Assembly (NCBI GenBank): GCA_951812925.1 | Contig: OX638368.1 | Location: 10,619,994-10,683,993 of the forward strand | DNA length: 64,000 nucleotides | From: Calliopum simillimum | Lineage: Eukaryota; Arthropoda; Insecta; Diptera; Lauxaniidae | Direction: 5' to 3' | Shown: piece after piece, positions 35,780-48,800 of the stretch | Position numbering within the stretch: position 1 is the first letter of the stretch | How the letters are laid out: every line of letters begins with the position of its first letter | Program-made: the position numbers and the translations under genes | The notes under the pieces: generated by a model | Database searches by the model: none | Told to the model about the DNA's origin: nothing | The model's input: the letters and a program-made list of their open reading frames with translations, nothing else

Positions 35780-36310
35780 AATTTTCAAGACTGCTTAGGA
35801 AATATTGGGCAAAATGTACTTGATCCTAAGTATTTTTGGATCTCGTTTAAAATTTGTGCAACCCATCGAGCAGATTTCTTCGTATACGTTAGATCATTAT
35901 CCAGTATTCGCGAAACAGTCATGACAATTGTAGATGTTTGTCTACTTTAGCTTTGATCAGTATGCCATTTCTCTCATCAAACGAAGATTTTGGCCGATCT
36001 TCGCATTGCTCGTTCTCTATAGAAAAATGTCTAGTCTGGAATCTTTAAAATCAGTTTCAAATAGTCTGAATAGATAGTGAAAATTAAAAAATTCCTAAAA
36101 TGGATGACTAGAATCACATTTCTCTCATCAAACGAGGATTTCGGCCGACCTTCTCATTGCTCGTTCTTTGTAGAAAATTTAATAGCTTGGGATCATTAAA
36201 ACTGGTTTTAAATAGTTTGAATGGATGGTGAGAGTTAAAAATTTCCCAATATAGATGTGAAAAAACATTTTGTTTTAAATGCTTAGATGATCTATGTGGC
36301 ATTCTTTCTA
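35780..36310 (-). pseudogene. Mariner-like transposase N-terminal relic with internal duplication
   Basis: On the minus strand a stretch near 35940-35790 reads TVSRILDNDL, then KKSARWVAQIL. This resembles the second helix-turn-helix of mariner transposases (VxxIL-x-x-x-L, K-SARWV). Upstream the minus strand reads GRPKSSFDER, the mariner GRP linker, twice (near 36000 and 36150), because a segment of about 149 bp is duplicated in tandem (35967 and 36116). Frames are shifted between pieces and no catalytic DDD region is seen. Limits are approximate. Confidence 0.45.
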
Positions 36311-36739
36311 GGAAATTTTAGCTAAAGTTTCTCCCACTGTGCTTCACAATCATGTTCAGCTACATAAAGATATAGTAATATAGTAGGTAATATTCACAAT
36401 CCTCGTACGTAGTTTTCAATGATTTATTTCCGTTTCTATACGAATGTATCTGTTTGTTTTGTCTGTAGGTGTGTGAATATAACATTCAATAGCATTCAAT
36501 ATTATTGTTGAAAACAATTATTAGAAAAAGATGGCATTATTTTCTTTACAAAGTGTTGAAATCTTGCAGCGTGTTAAGTTGTATTCATTTAAAATCAAAT
36601 TTAGTTCCATTGTGACGCTCGTGATTTCATGTTGAATATTTTTGAGCATTTTTTTATTTAATTTATCTTCCAAACAATAATCATTACATTGTGTAATTTG
36701 TAGTTATTTGTAATTGAATTACAAGTGTTTTACTCCGAC
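36311..36739 (+). other. Upstream region of the P450 gene
   Basis: About 430 bp of AT-rich DNA before the P450 start codon. It must contain the promoter and 5' leader if the first exon is not preceded by a non-coding exon. No TATA box or initiator stands out clearly. Confidence 0.4.
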
Positions 36740-36899
36740 ATGGTTTTTGCCACCACAATTATACTTGGCTCTTGCCTTTTAATGCTTTGGTTTTATTTTC
36801 TATGGTCACGCAGGCGATTTTACAAGGTCGCTTGGCAGTTACCAGGACCATTGGGTTTGCCATTTATTGGCTTGGGCCTAAATATGATGAATCCAGAAA
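36740..36899 (+). CDS. Cyp313a-like: P450 exon 1: membrane anchor and hinge
   Basis: Residues 1-53 plus one base. Begins ATGGTTTTTGCC and ends before the donor GTGAGT. It encodes the signal anchor and LPGPLGLPFIG. The following intron is phase 1, 713 bp. Confidence 0.88.
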
Positions 36900-39800
36900 G
36901 TGAGTAAATGTGGCTAAAAAGTTAAAAGAGATTTTCTGAAGTTGTAATGAATAATTTATAAAGAGAATCAGAGTTTATAAAAAGTGCAAATTAAAAAAAG
37001 AAAAAAAATCTTTCACAAAGGACTCAAATACGTTTATTCAATGACCAACCATTTGAGCTCAATTAACATTAACAACATGTAATACTGCTATGGATTACAA
37101 AAAAATCACCCTTTCAAAGGAAAAAATATAAAAAATAACAAAACCCTTTAAAAATCAATTCATTTCACATTAAAACGAGATAAACAGATTTTAATTTTCC
37201 CCATACGATATAAAAACATATTGCCACAACAATCATCTGCAGGAGCAGCAGCATAATCATGGCAACACTTAAGGGCACAAATAAAAAATTTTAAAAAATT
37301 CCAAAAAAAAATTTACAAACCCAACTCAGAGGAATTCAATGCATTTGAAGCAGTGAAGCACTTTATTAAATCTCTCTTTATTTTCGGGCACTAAACCCTC
37401 TATATTTTTTTATTTTTTCACCCACTACATTTCGTTTATGCTGCTTGAGATCTTTTTCAATTTTTTTTTTTTTTTTTTTTTTTGTTTTCACTTGTCTGCG
37501 CTACAATTTTTTACACTCCACATGTTTTCATCTCTTTTTTTGCACACTCTCTAACTCTCTGCTTATACTATGTATATATATATTTATTTTTGTCCCAACT
37601 CTGCATTTTTAGCATTCTTGCAGTATATGAAAAAAACGTCGAAAAAATACAAATGTCCATTTATATCATGGATGGGCACAAATTGCTTCCTATACGTTAA
37701 TGATCCGGAAACGGTGGAAACCATTTTCAATTCAACGCATTGTACCAACAAAGGCGACTTTTACCGTTTTATGGCAACAGCAATTGGCGATGGACTCTTT
37801 ACATCCAGTTGTAAGTACAAGAATATAACAGCAATAGCAATTACAATAATACAATATACAGAAAAATTATAAGCGGTCATGTGTGAAAGTTGTGGTGTGA
37901 CAAATCAAGGAAAAAATATATTTTATCAAAAAGTCAAGATATGAAAATTAAGAAAAATGGCGGAATGTTTAAAAAAAAATTGAAAATTTTAGAAAAAGTA
38001 GAAGTATCTAGAAAAAGAACGCAAAAAGTTTAAAAAATAAAGAAAAAATCTAAAATTATCTAAAAGGTCTAAAATAAGTTCAGAAATTATTATATATTGC
38101 GCAAATCGAAAAATGACAAAAATATTGAAAAAAACAAAACTATGATGAAAAAGTCAAGAAAAATCGAAAAATATATTAAAGTGTTGATAACATTGCAATG
38201 ACAGAGTTAAAAAATTCGAATATAGAGTTGAACGGGGCAATGTCGTGCACTCAACTTTGACATGCTCGTAAAGCCGTACATCTCAAGCGAATGCGACGAG
38301 TAAGCATCCGATCGAAAGATAATTTCGTTAGTTACATCCATGTGTAACAACATTTGTGTAGCGAAAAATTGTGTTTGTGTAAGTGAAGAAAAAAAAAAGG
38401 TGCACGACATTACCCCCCTCAAAATTTGTGGGGTAATGTCGTGCATTGTTTTTCGAGTACAGTAAAGGTACCAAAATGTGTGAGAAATGATAGGTAATGG
38501 TTCTATTAGTAGTGTGAAGTACATAATATGTTGTGTAGAGTAGAACGGGGCAATGTCGTGCACTCAACTTTGACATGCTCGTAAAGCCCTACATCTCAAG
38601 CGAATGCAACGAGTAAGCATCCGATCGAAAGATAATTTCATTGGTTACATCCATGTGTAACAACATTTGTGTAGCGAGAAATTGTGTTTGTGTAAGTGAA
38701 TGTACACGACATTACCCCAATGGTCGTTTTAAAGGTCAACTTCGATAACTCGGTGAAGCCCAAAATTTTTTTCAAAAACCAAATACTTCTTTTCTTTGGC
38801 AGGATATCTCGTTTCAGAAAACACTTACCTGGTATATTTTCCCGGAAGGAAAATTATTTTTCTGACCCGATAAAAAAACACTTCTATCGTCCCGAAAGCG
38901 TGCGTTTTGAAAAAAAGTTTACTCTGTAGAGACGAACTGGTGAAAATTGCTAGTATTATATGCATAAGCTCAGTAGGTCAGCAGGTCCCTACCTTACGAA
39001 CAGTTGGTAAATCATTCAATTCTTTGGGCTAAAACAGCCAGTGCACGACATTACCCCCTGCACGACATTACCCCGTTCTACTCTACATTTTTTTTTTTTT
39101 GTTTTTTTTTTTTTGTATGTTTGATCGTCACTGGTGCCAGTTATGTCCGACTATCTTCGGAAATATCTCGCCCCTGGGAAACCGTTTTTTGGCATTGCAT
39201 CAAAAGGATTCCCTTTAAAGCATTAAATGCCATCTCTTTATATGACAAAGTTGGGCGTCCGCTTTATTTGCTCCTGTAAGAGAGGGTGGCTAAATAGTGC
39301 TTCAGCAACCCTTGCCAACATCTCTATTTTTGTTTTTCCAAAGAGTGGAAATCACTTCAGGACTTGGGTCTTAGTCGAGGACGAACGAGTTTCTAACGAC
39401 TGTGATCTCTGTCAAGTCAAAAGTTGTCCTCATCTCGTTACCTTCTGATAGTTATGATACAAAAATTCAATAACTTTTGTAAAGGAAATAAGTTGGTTAT
39501 TCATGGTCCAATCATTAAGTTTTTGGTACCAAAATAAAGTTAAAATAATGACGCACAAGCTCGCGAAGAGATTTTTTTTTAATTTTGTATTGATTTAGGC
39601 ATTTTTTAATTTATTTTCGTGCGGATGTAAGTCATGATTTTGAATTTGTCAATGCAGTTCTATTATGCCAATAGCAAGGAATAATAATTTTATGGTCTGA
39701 ACTCAGATAAAAACAAAAAACCTGAAATTCGTTGAACAGTGTAATATGTCGCCGAACTTCCTATTTAGCAAGATGTTGAAATGACGTATTATCCACGCTG

Positions 39801-42800
39801 TCCTGCGTTCAACTTTTTCACATTGCCATCTCTTTTGCCAGCTTTGTAAAGTGTGAGCAATGACATTTTGAGCTATCCACAGAGTGCTGCTGTTTTTACA
39901 CCGAACTCAGAGTTTTTCGAAAGTTCTTCTTTTCAATTGCGTCTTCCCTCACGGTCATATGAAAATACTGATTGGATAGTCACCATCAAAAGCTTTGACG
40001 GTAGTTGGTTCGTTTGCCATTAGTCTTGACGGTAATACCGTCGCTTGACCTACTTCCGAGAGTGTACTCATCGGAATTTCCAATGGTATGTGCTTTTTGG
40101 TATGAATAAGCTACTTTGTCTTTTCAGTTGCTAGTTTGAGACCGTGGTCGCTCATCCACCTGTTAAGCTTCCGTTGAGCATCGTCAGTATTTTTGCCTGA
40201 TAGTACAGCTGCAATTTCATCTGCGTAATCAACCAAATAGGTGTCGTCTGGTATCTCAATGTGTAATATTTTGTCTGAGTTTAGCCTTAGAAATTAGCCT
40301 TGTTGGTGTTAAAAACTAGAGTTCTTTTGCTGTACACCATTTTCCTAAAATATTTTTAAGGAACCTGAAAACGGTTTTCCAGAGCATCGATCAAGTCAAC
40401 ACATATGGCACAAATTACCAAGATAACTGTCCATCTGTTGAGATGGTTTGCGCTCTGGGTAATCAGTACGCTTTTATAACATCAACTATGGCTGCGATTG
40501 TAGATCTATCAGGCTAAAAACCGTAGTATCTGCTTGATGTATTGCCAGAGTCCTTTATCGCTTGCGATAATCTCGGTTTAATAACTTCTCCAAGAGATTT
40601 CCTTCTATATCCAATATACACAATGGACGATATGAGGATGACGACTCTGGTTTGCCTTTCCTCTTGATTATTATTACGAGCTGTTGAGTTTTCCATATGT
40701 CCGGAAAAGCTTCTTCTATTAAACAGGTGTTGTACATTAGGTCAGGTCTATGAAAAAATTATTGGAAAAACAGCCCCATATTTGAAAGCCTACCTTGAGA
40801 GTATCTAGGAAACAAAAAAAAATGTTTTTCTGGACCACTCTAAAAACAGCCAAAATGGTATTTTTTCCATTACTTTGGCAGGTGATGCCCAACTTTTAAA
40901 AGTCATATATCGTTGTAAAAGACTTAATTAGGCCTACATTTTTAATTCATATGCTTTGTTGTAAATAAAATCTCAAATACTTTATTTATGTATGTAAAGA
41001 AAAACTTGCATTTTGGGTGATACAAACCACAGAAATTAGGTCTCACTAGTTGAACATGACCTCGGAAGTCCAAATGCTTTGAGAAAAAAATGTAGGTCTA
41101 TAAAAGTCCTTTACAACGACTTATAATTTTAAATCATCTGAAATCATCTGCGTAAACTATGGAAAAAATACCATTTTGGCTGTTTTTAAAGAGGTCCTAG
41201 ATACGCTCTTCAAATAAAGAGCGGTTTTACCCAACTTTTTTTTTTGTATAGAGACCGACCCGGCCTATTGTACATTCTAAGAAGTAGCTGGGGTCGCCCT
41301 TTTGCGATTATTTGAAGTATCTCAGATGAAACCCCGTCCGGACCAAGTGTTCTTTGATTTTACATGGCATTAGCTGCCGTGATTAGCTCTTGCATAGTGA
41401 ATGATTCTGGCAAGTCGTCGATTGCCAGTCCAGTTTATTTAGCGGGCATAGTTTCATGCAATGGCAAGAGCGCATTTACAATGGTTGCAATTTTTTCTTC
41501 GGCTAATTTATCCGTGAGGAGCTCAGCACCAAGTTTTTGCGTGACATACTTGTAGCGAAAAGTTGTTGTTTATGTCGATACGGAGTTCCTCCCATTTTCT
41601 CTTTTTGCTCTCGAGTATCGCAGTTTCGAAAGATTTATTGGCTTCCTTATATTCTTTGGCCTTCTCGGCTTACTCAGTCGCGTCTTCGCTGTTTTTCCAG
41701 TGCTTGCAATAACAGTCCCAATCTAGCAGCCTTATCAAGAACTCGCCTTTCTCTAGAGTTTGATGCAGGCATACCCCTGCCTATTGCTTTGGAGTTTAAA
41801 TTACCATCTATGCGACGTGCTGTGTCTTCAGTGTTGTGAAGCTTGGTTTGAAATTCTCCAAAAGTGGATGAGGGTACAGTTCATGCTGATAAATACAAAT
41901 TCTTGAAAAAACGAAAAAAAAAATCCTTAACTCAAATATATATATCATGGTACATACTGCCTCAAATTATGTAGCGCAACGAAAACAATGTCAACAATAC
42001 AATAATAACAGCTAATAGCATCCTGTTGCCAACTGGCTAAATCCATTTAATGTTTTACACCCCACTTGTTAGCGAAAAAACCAAAAGAAAAAATTTATAA
42101 AAATACAAAACCAAGAAACAACAAGGACTTACAACAAGTGACATTTGTAAGCAGCTGTCAAAATCAATAAAAGTTTTTTTTTTATTTTTTTATTTTCTAC
42201 TCTCCACACAACAGCACCACGTTGGAACAAACATCGACGTTTGATAAATCCCGCCTTCAGCCGTCAGGTCATTAATAATTTTTTACCAATTTTTAATGCT
42301 GAAGCAGATGTTTTGCTACAAAAATTCGCCGTAGAGGGCGCTACCAAAAAATTGGAAATCTATGAGATGTTAAAGAAGAGCGTATTGGAAACAGCTTGTC
42401 GTAAGTACCCATACTAACAATGCTCTAATTGCAAAAAAGTTTTTAAAGTACGCGTTTTTTTCTTTTAATTTACAGAAACTACTATGGGTAAGAAAATGAA
42501 TTTCCAAAATGATGGCTCATCTGCAATTTTTACAGCATATAATGGGTAAGAATAAGCTGTTTTTTATAAAAATACTTAAAAAAACTGAAAATCTGATGTT
42601 TTGGCCCCTGTTCATAAAATGTGGGTATATAATGATATATAATAATAATTTTTTTCTTTCAAATTTAGAATCCTTATATAATTGTGTTTAACTTGGTGTT
42701 ATTGAAATTTACTAATAAAATACAGAAGTTAAGTTTTGATCTAAATCAGTTATGACGCAGGCCTAAAAATTTCTCTCTCGATTTTTATAGCCGTTTATGA

Positions 42801-45800
42801 GTGTTTGGAAGGTCTTGATTTCTAAACTGAAAGTAGTTCTTCTCTATCATTTCAGGATTCTGAGTTATCTTTGCTTTAAAGTGCAGAAAAAGTTATTTTC
42901 AGACGCGTGGTGCGCATCTTAAAATTATTTTAATTCTGTTTTGCCGATGGCAACGAAAAGCTATAACCTTTTGTTAAACATTTCCTTTTATTTTTTCCAG
43001 TTGGTGAAAATAGATGATTTGATATTGACAGAATATTCGCGAATTTCTATCTTTCAGAGTTTTTTCTGTTAATTTTCTATCAAATCCAAAATATTTTTCC
43101 ACAAACACACACACACAAATGTATCTCGAAGAGAAAAAGTTTTCTTTGTCAATTTACTGCTGATGATGGTCCCCTTTCTAACATTCTTTGATAACACCAG
43201 AGAGTAGTAGCTTTGTACATTTTGCTTTAATTAATTGTTAGTGCAACAAAAGAGTGATAGAAAAGAAGAGAGAGAGAGTGTGAATGAATTTATGTGAAAA
43301 GCATATTTTTCTGCCACAAATTCATTTGTTTACACTTTTTCATACAATTTATTCATGCGAAAAACAATGCAAATCCTTTCATTTCAAAAACCAACTTTCC
43401 ACAATTTCATCCGTACACTCTTTCCATTCACCGTTGCATATGATTCACACTTGAATTTACTGTTATATTTTCATTTGTTTTCTCTTTTTTTTTTCGATTT
43501 TCGCACACAGCGTCACTGAGGTTTGTGTTCGTCGAATGCTGTCACCCTGGCTTTATCCCGATGTGCTCTATCGTCTTTCACCTCTCTTCAAACGTCAACA
43601 GCAGGTCGTTGATGTATTATATGATTTCGTTGAAAATGTAAGTTGACTATTTTACAGTGATGTTTTTTAACATTTGCGAATATTTAAATTAATGTGATTT
43701 TTTAAAATCGGTATGGTTATCTTATTCGGTTCGGCCTAAAGGTACATTTTTCGATTTTTTATTGAAAAAAAATAGCTCACCGAATCGTTTAAAGCGAGTC
43801 TTTATTTACATTTTCGTTTATAAAGGAATATTGCTCGATTTTAAGTACAAAAAGGTACAAAAACTCTTTTAAGTACAAAAAGGTACATAATTCGCTTTTA
43901 AGTACAAAAGTGTTCTTTATTTAAATTTTCATTCAAAAAGTTATATTACTCGATTTTAAGTACAAAAAGGTACAAAAACTCTTTTAAGTACAAAAAGGTA
44001 CATAATTCGCTTTTAAGTATTTACAAAAAGGTTTCTTATTTAAATTTTCGTTCAAAAAGATATATTACTCGATTTCAAGTACAAAAGAGTTCCTTATTTA
44101 AATTTTCGATCAAAAAGGTATATTACTCGATTTTAAGTACAAAATTTGCTTTTAAGTACAAAAAGAACATTAATCTATTTTACATATAAAAGGTAACATT
44201 TATATGGTATGAAAATTCTAAAAAGTACATTATTCTATTCATCGCTCAAAATGGTACCGAATTCGCATTTACGTTCCAAAAGGTACTGTATTTGCTTTAT
44301 TTAAAAAAAAGGTACAAAATTCGCTTTGGAGTCCAAAAAGTTACATTATTAGATTTTACATTCAAAAAATTTTATATACAGTCTGAAAATTTAAAAAGGT
44401 ACATTTTTCTATTTAGCGTTCAAAAAGGTATATTACTCGCTTTTAAGTACAAAAAGATACAATATTCAGTTTTACATATTAAAAAATTATATCCCGGCAA
44501 GAGAACTTTGTTTGGCATCAATTTGGGCGCTTTTGGTTTTGCCTCTAATAAGATGATTACAACTTTTCCACCGGAGACTTAGCTGTGATTAGATCTATAA
44601 ATCCCGTGATTAAATCCTACCCGTGTTCAGCGGCCGAAAGAGATTTATTTTCGACAGTAAATGTCATAAGCGGGAAAATTAAATGTAAGTCACCTCAAAA
44701 ACCTCCAGTGGAAACGTAGTATGGTATAACAGTGTTCCCTATATTTTCCCAATTAGTCATGGCTACTACCGACCTTTTGGTTATAATAATGCGCATTATA
44801 ATTTGGTACTTAGGTAAAGAGTATAGGTACTGTTTTCCAAGAGTTACTGAAATTCTTTGATCACTACACCCAAAAAAATCTCTTGTAAAAGTGTAGCAAA
44901 ATGCTGTATGTTTTACAGCATTTACTTTCATTTTTCATCCCATATCTTTTGCAGTTAATATTACAATTTTGTTATACATTTGAAAAATTAGCTGTGAAAA
45001 ATAAAATATTTGCTGTAGATTTCACAACAAAAAAAAGTTTATATCAATAATTTTAACAAATTTCTGGCAGAAATTATTGCATTTGCTGTAAAATTAACAA
45101 TTAATTGTAAATTCGATTGAATTTACTTTGAATTAGCAAATCCACAGAGAATTGTAAAATCCACAACAAAACGCTGTTAAAACTACCGCAGCAATTTTTT
45201 TGGGTGTACAACAAGGGTCAGCGTTTCAAAATCACTGAGCAAAGCGTAGTCATCATAGGATTTTGGCTCGTCTAGAACAAATACAATATTTCAATATTTT
45301 CAAAATTTCTCGGATTTACAACACCCATGCAAAATTGTTTTTTAATATTTTTTTTTTCTTACACACAAGAATCGAACTCAAGGTTGATGCGTTGTAGTGG
45401 ATCATCAGTCATTGTTGTTGTTTTATGTTGGTTGCATAGAAAAAATAACAGCAAAAACAATTTTTTATAAGTGTTGTAATACCGGGAAATTTTGAAAATT
45501 ATTAAAATATTGTGTTTGTTGTAGGTGAGCCAAAATCGGCTCTCTTTTGTTATATGCTTGAAATAGAACCATCATATTAGGCGTACAATTAGGCAAAACT
45601 TATTTTGGCATACCCTAACTCTGCCTAACTATGCAAGAGTTAGGCTCATCGCGTTGCTTTCCAATAAGAACCTTATGTATTTTTAGGCATGCTTAAGTAA
45701 ATTTCTAGTCTAGTCTAGTTTGAGTTTATATACAAAAAGGTACAATATTTGGTATAACGTTGAAAGAGTGTACATTATTCGACCATTACATTGAAAAATA

Positions 45801-48800
45801 TACATTGATGTTCAAAAAGTTATGTAGAAAATTATTCACGTCTTATAACAAATGAGTACATTATTGATTTTCCGAGCAAATACTTGAGTATTCATGTTTA
45901 TGTTCACCAGGATATACTCGTATACTTCAATTTAATTTTCAATAAAATACATGATTTATATATATTTTTAAAAAAAGTAAGTTTTTCCCGTTTAGAAACA
46001 TATCTTATTCGTGGTAATTTTGAAAAAGGTACATTATTGGATTTTCAGTACAAAAATGATAATATTCGATGTAACGTTCAACTATTCGTTGCATCTCTCT
46101 CTGTCTCTATTCCTGTGTGGCGCTCATTTTCATAAAGTTAACATAAACTTTTCCCCTACATTCACTCTTCGTTTGTCTTACTGTCACTATTGAGATTTTA
46201 CTATGATATATCATACACCATTAGCTTATTGTTCCCTCCACAGACTGACAACTACTGTGACGCATTTCCATTTTTTATGCAAAAAAAAAAGTAAAGAAAA
46301 ATTATTTTCGCTTTTCTTTGACAGCTTTTGCAACGTGGCAACAAATCAACGACACCATCATCGACAATAGAGCGTACCGAATCTATTGATAGCGCTGCCG
46401 CTAAGGACGAACGACGGCAGGATAATGTTGATGTTGATGATTCTTTTGTTGTTGGCAGTTGCAGCAGCCGCAGCAGCAGTGGCAAATCGAAATCCATATT
46501 TGTGGAGCAAGTACGAAAGCATGTCGACCAAGGTCAACTGTCATGGGATGATGTACGAGATGAGGCCAATGTCACCATTGCTGCTGTAAGTAATTAGCAT
46601 AGGTATTCAACTATTTAGGCAGCCAATTCACAGGAACTTTAAAAGTTTATTCGTAATTTCGAACATCACCTAAGGAGAAATTCAAAAAAAAATTTAACAG
46701 TCGAAAGTTACACACTTAAAAATGATAGTTTACTTTTCTTACTTTTGATTCCCTTAGTATTGATTTAAAACTTTTTTGTTATTAAATTTTTTTCAAAAAA
46801 GTTTGAAATTTATTCCAAAAAAGTATGAAATTTATTCCAAAATAGTTTAAAATTATTACGTTCTTTGGCATTGTTCTAAATACTTTTTGGTTTTAAAATT
46901 TATCTAAAATTTTTATTGTGTATTGAAAAAGGTCAGAAAACTTTGAAAAGGTAAAAAAAAAAATTTAAAAAGGCGCTGGTATGTCGTATGGCCCATATTT
47001 TCCATTTGCTGTATATGTAGTAGACTATACTCTGTCTTATGTTTAACGGAAGCTTATTGCTAGGGCTGTGCAATGAGCTGATCGAACCTGTTCGAGTTTA
47101 CGCCACACATAACGAACCAAGATCGATCAGCTCATACTCAACTCAGTTCGTAAGTTCGTGATTTTTTAGCTGATCGTTTAATCGATCACCGAATTCGTTG
47201 TGAGCTGATCGTTTGTTTGTTGAGCTCGTTGGTTATGAGTTTTCTCGTTTGTTTGGTTACGTTCAGCGTATTCGATATGCGTTGGATATGATTGGAATCA
47301 GCGTTGTAAGAATTGCTTACGAATTGGGATAAGTATTAAGATTTAATATTATACACGAATATTAAACAAATATTTTGCATAGTTATTTTTTAGTCTTAAA
47401 TCGAAATTGTGAACTTAATAAAATTGAAAATAAAACTAAAAGGCACTTCAGACTATCTGAGAAGTCATATGTGTTTCCTTATGTTTTTCTCTATGATTTT
47501 TGCTCTGACTGTCAAATTTTTATTGTTTTTCATTTATTTTGTTGAAATTGTTTTCATTCTTTATTTATTAAACAACATTAAAAAATTTGAAAACTCATAT
47601 GACTTCTCTTTTCAAATAGGTTCAAATCTAATGCCAAAATAACTCATATGAGTTTTCTTCTGATAAATCATTTGTTTAATAAATTTACATTCACAATATC
47701 AGAGTTGCCATATTTGACAACTCATAATAGTTTCTGTATGACTTCTCAGATAGTCTGAAGCGGCTTTAAGACGTTTTGACAAATATTTTGAATGGAAAAG
47801 TTAACTTTTTTAGTGTTGCCACCGTTTTTTTTAATAAAATCAAAATTTTTCATCAATAAATTGCTAAAATCATCATTTTCTCCCTATAAATTGACATCTT
47901 GGATCCAAAAACGATGAAACAAAAATTTAGGGCTGTCATATCAGGGCTGCCAGACGTTTTTTTGCAAAATTGCATTTCTTTGTCAACTTTCTTTATTGAA
48001 AGTTACAGAATCGACCCAAAAACACATAGTAAATTTTTTGGGGCTGCCACCTGGTTTTTTTAATAAAACCAAAATTTTCCTTGAATAAATTGCTAAAATC
48101 ATCATTTTCTCTCTATTAATTGACATATTGGGTCCAAAAACGACTTAACAAAAATTTAGGGTTGCCATATTAGGGTTGCCAGACGTTTTTTTGGAAAATT
48201 GCATTTCTTTTCAACTTTCTTTATTGGAAGTTATAGAATCGACCCAAAAATCCATAGCAAATTTTTTGGGGCTGCCACCTGGTTTTTTTAATAAAATCAA
48301 AATTTTCTTACAATAAATTGCTAAAATCATAATTGTTTTTTCTATAAATTGACATCTTGGGTCCAAAAACAATAAAAAAATTTAACAGCGAAATGCAATT
48401 TTGCGAAAAAAAGTCAGACAACCCTAATATGGCAATACTAAATTTTTCTTGCGTTGTTTCTGGACCCAAGGTGTCAATTTATAGAGAGAAAATGATGACT
48501 TCAGCAATTTATTGAAAGAAAATTTTGATTTTATTAAAAAACCAGGTGGCAACCCCAAAAAATTTACAATGGGTTTTCGGGTCGATTTTCAATAAAGAAA
48601 GTTGACAAAGAAATGCAGTTTTACAAAAAAACATCTGGCAACCCTGATATGGCAACCCTAAATTTTTGTTTCGTCGTTTTTGGACCCAAGATATCAATTT
48701 ATAGAGAGAAAATGATTACTTCAGCAACTTCAGGTGGCAACCCTAAAAAAATATGTTGGATTTTTAAAAGTTTATCTAAGCGGTTAAAAGCTAAAATTTA

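Noticed and set aside
36725..36739. Start of the P450 frame upstream at GTG 36725
   Set aside because: Eukaryotic translation starts at ATG; the first ATG at 36740 lies directly before the membrane anchor.
46252..46597. Alternative frames over 46252-46597 on both strands (Leu/Ala-rich)
   Set aside because: They are shadows of P450 exon 6. Only the frame joined to exons 5 and 7 keeps phase and family motifs.
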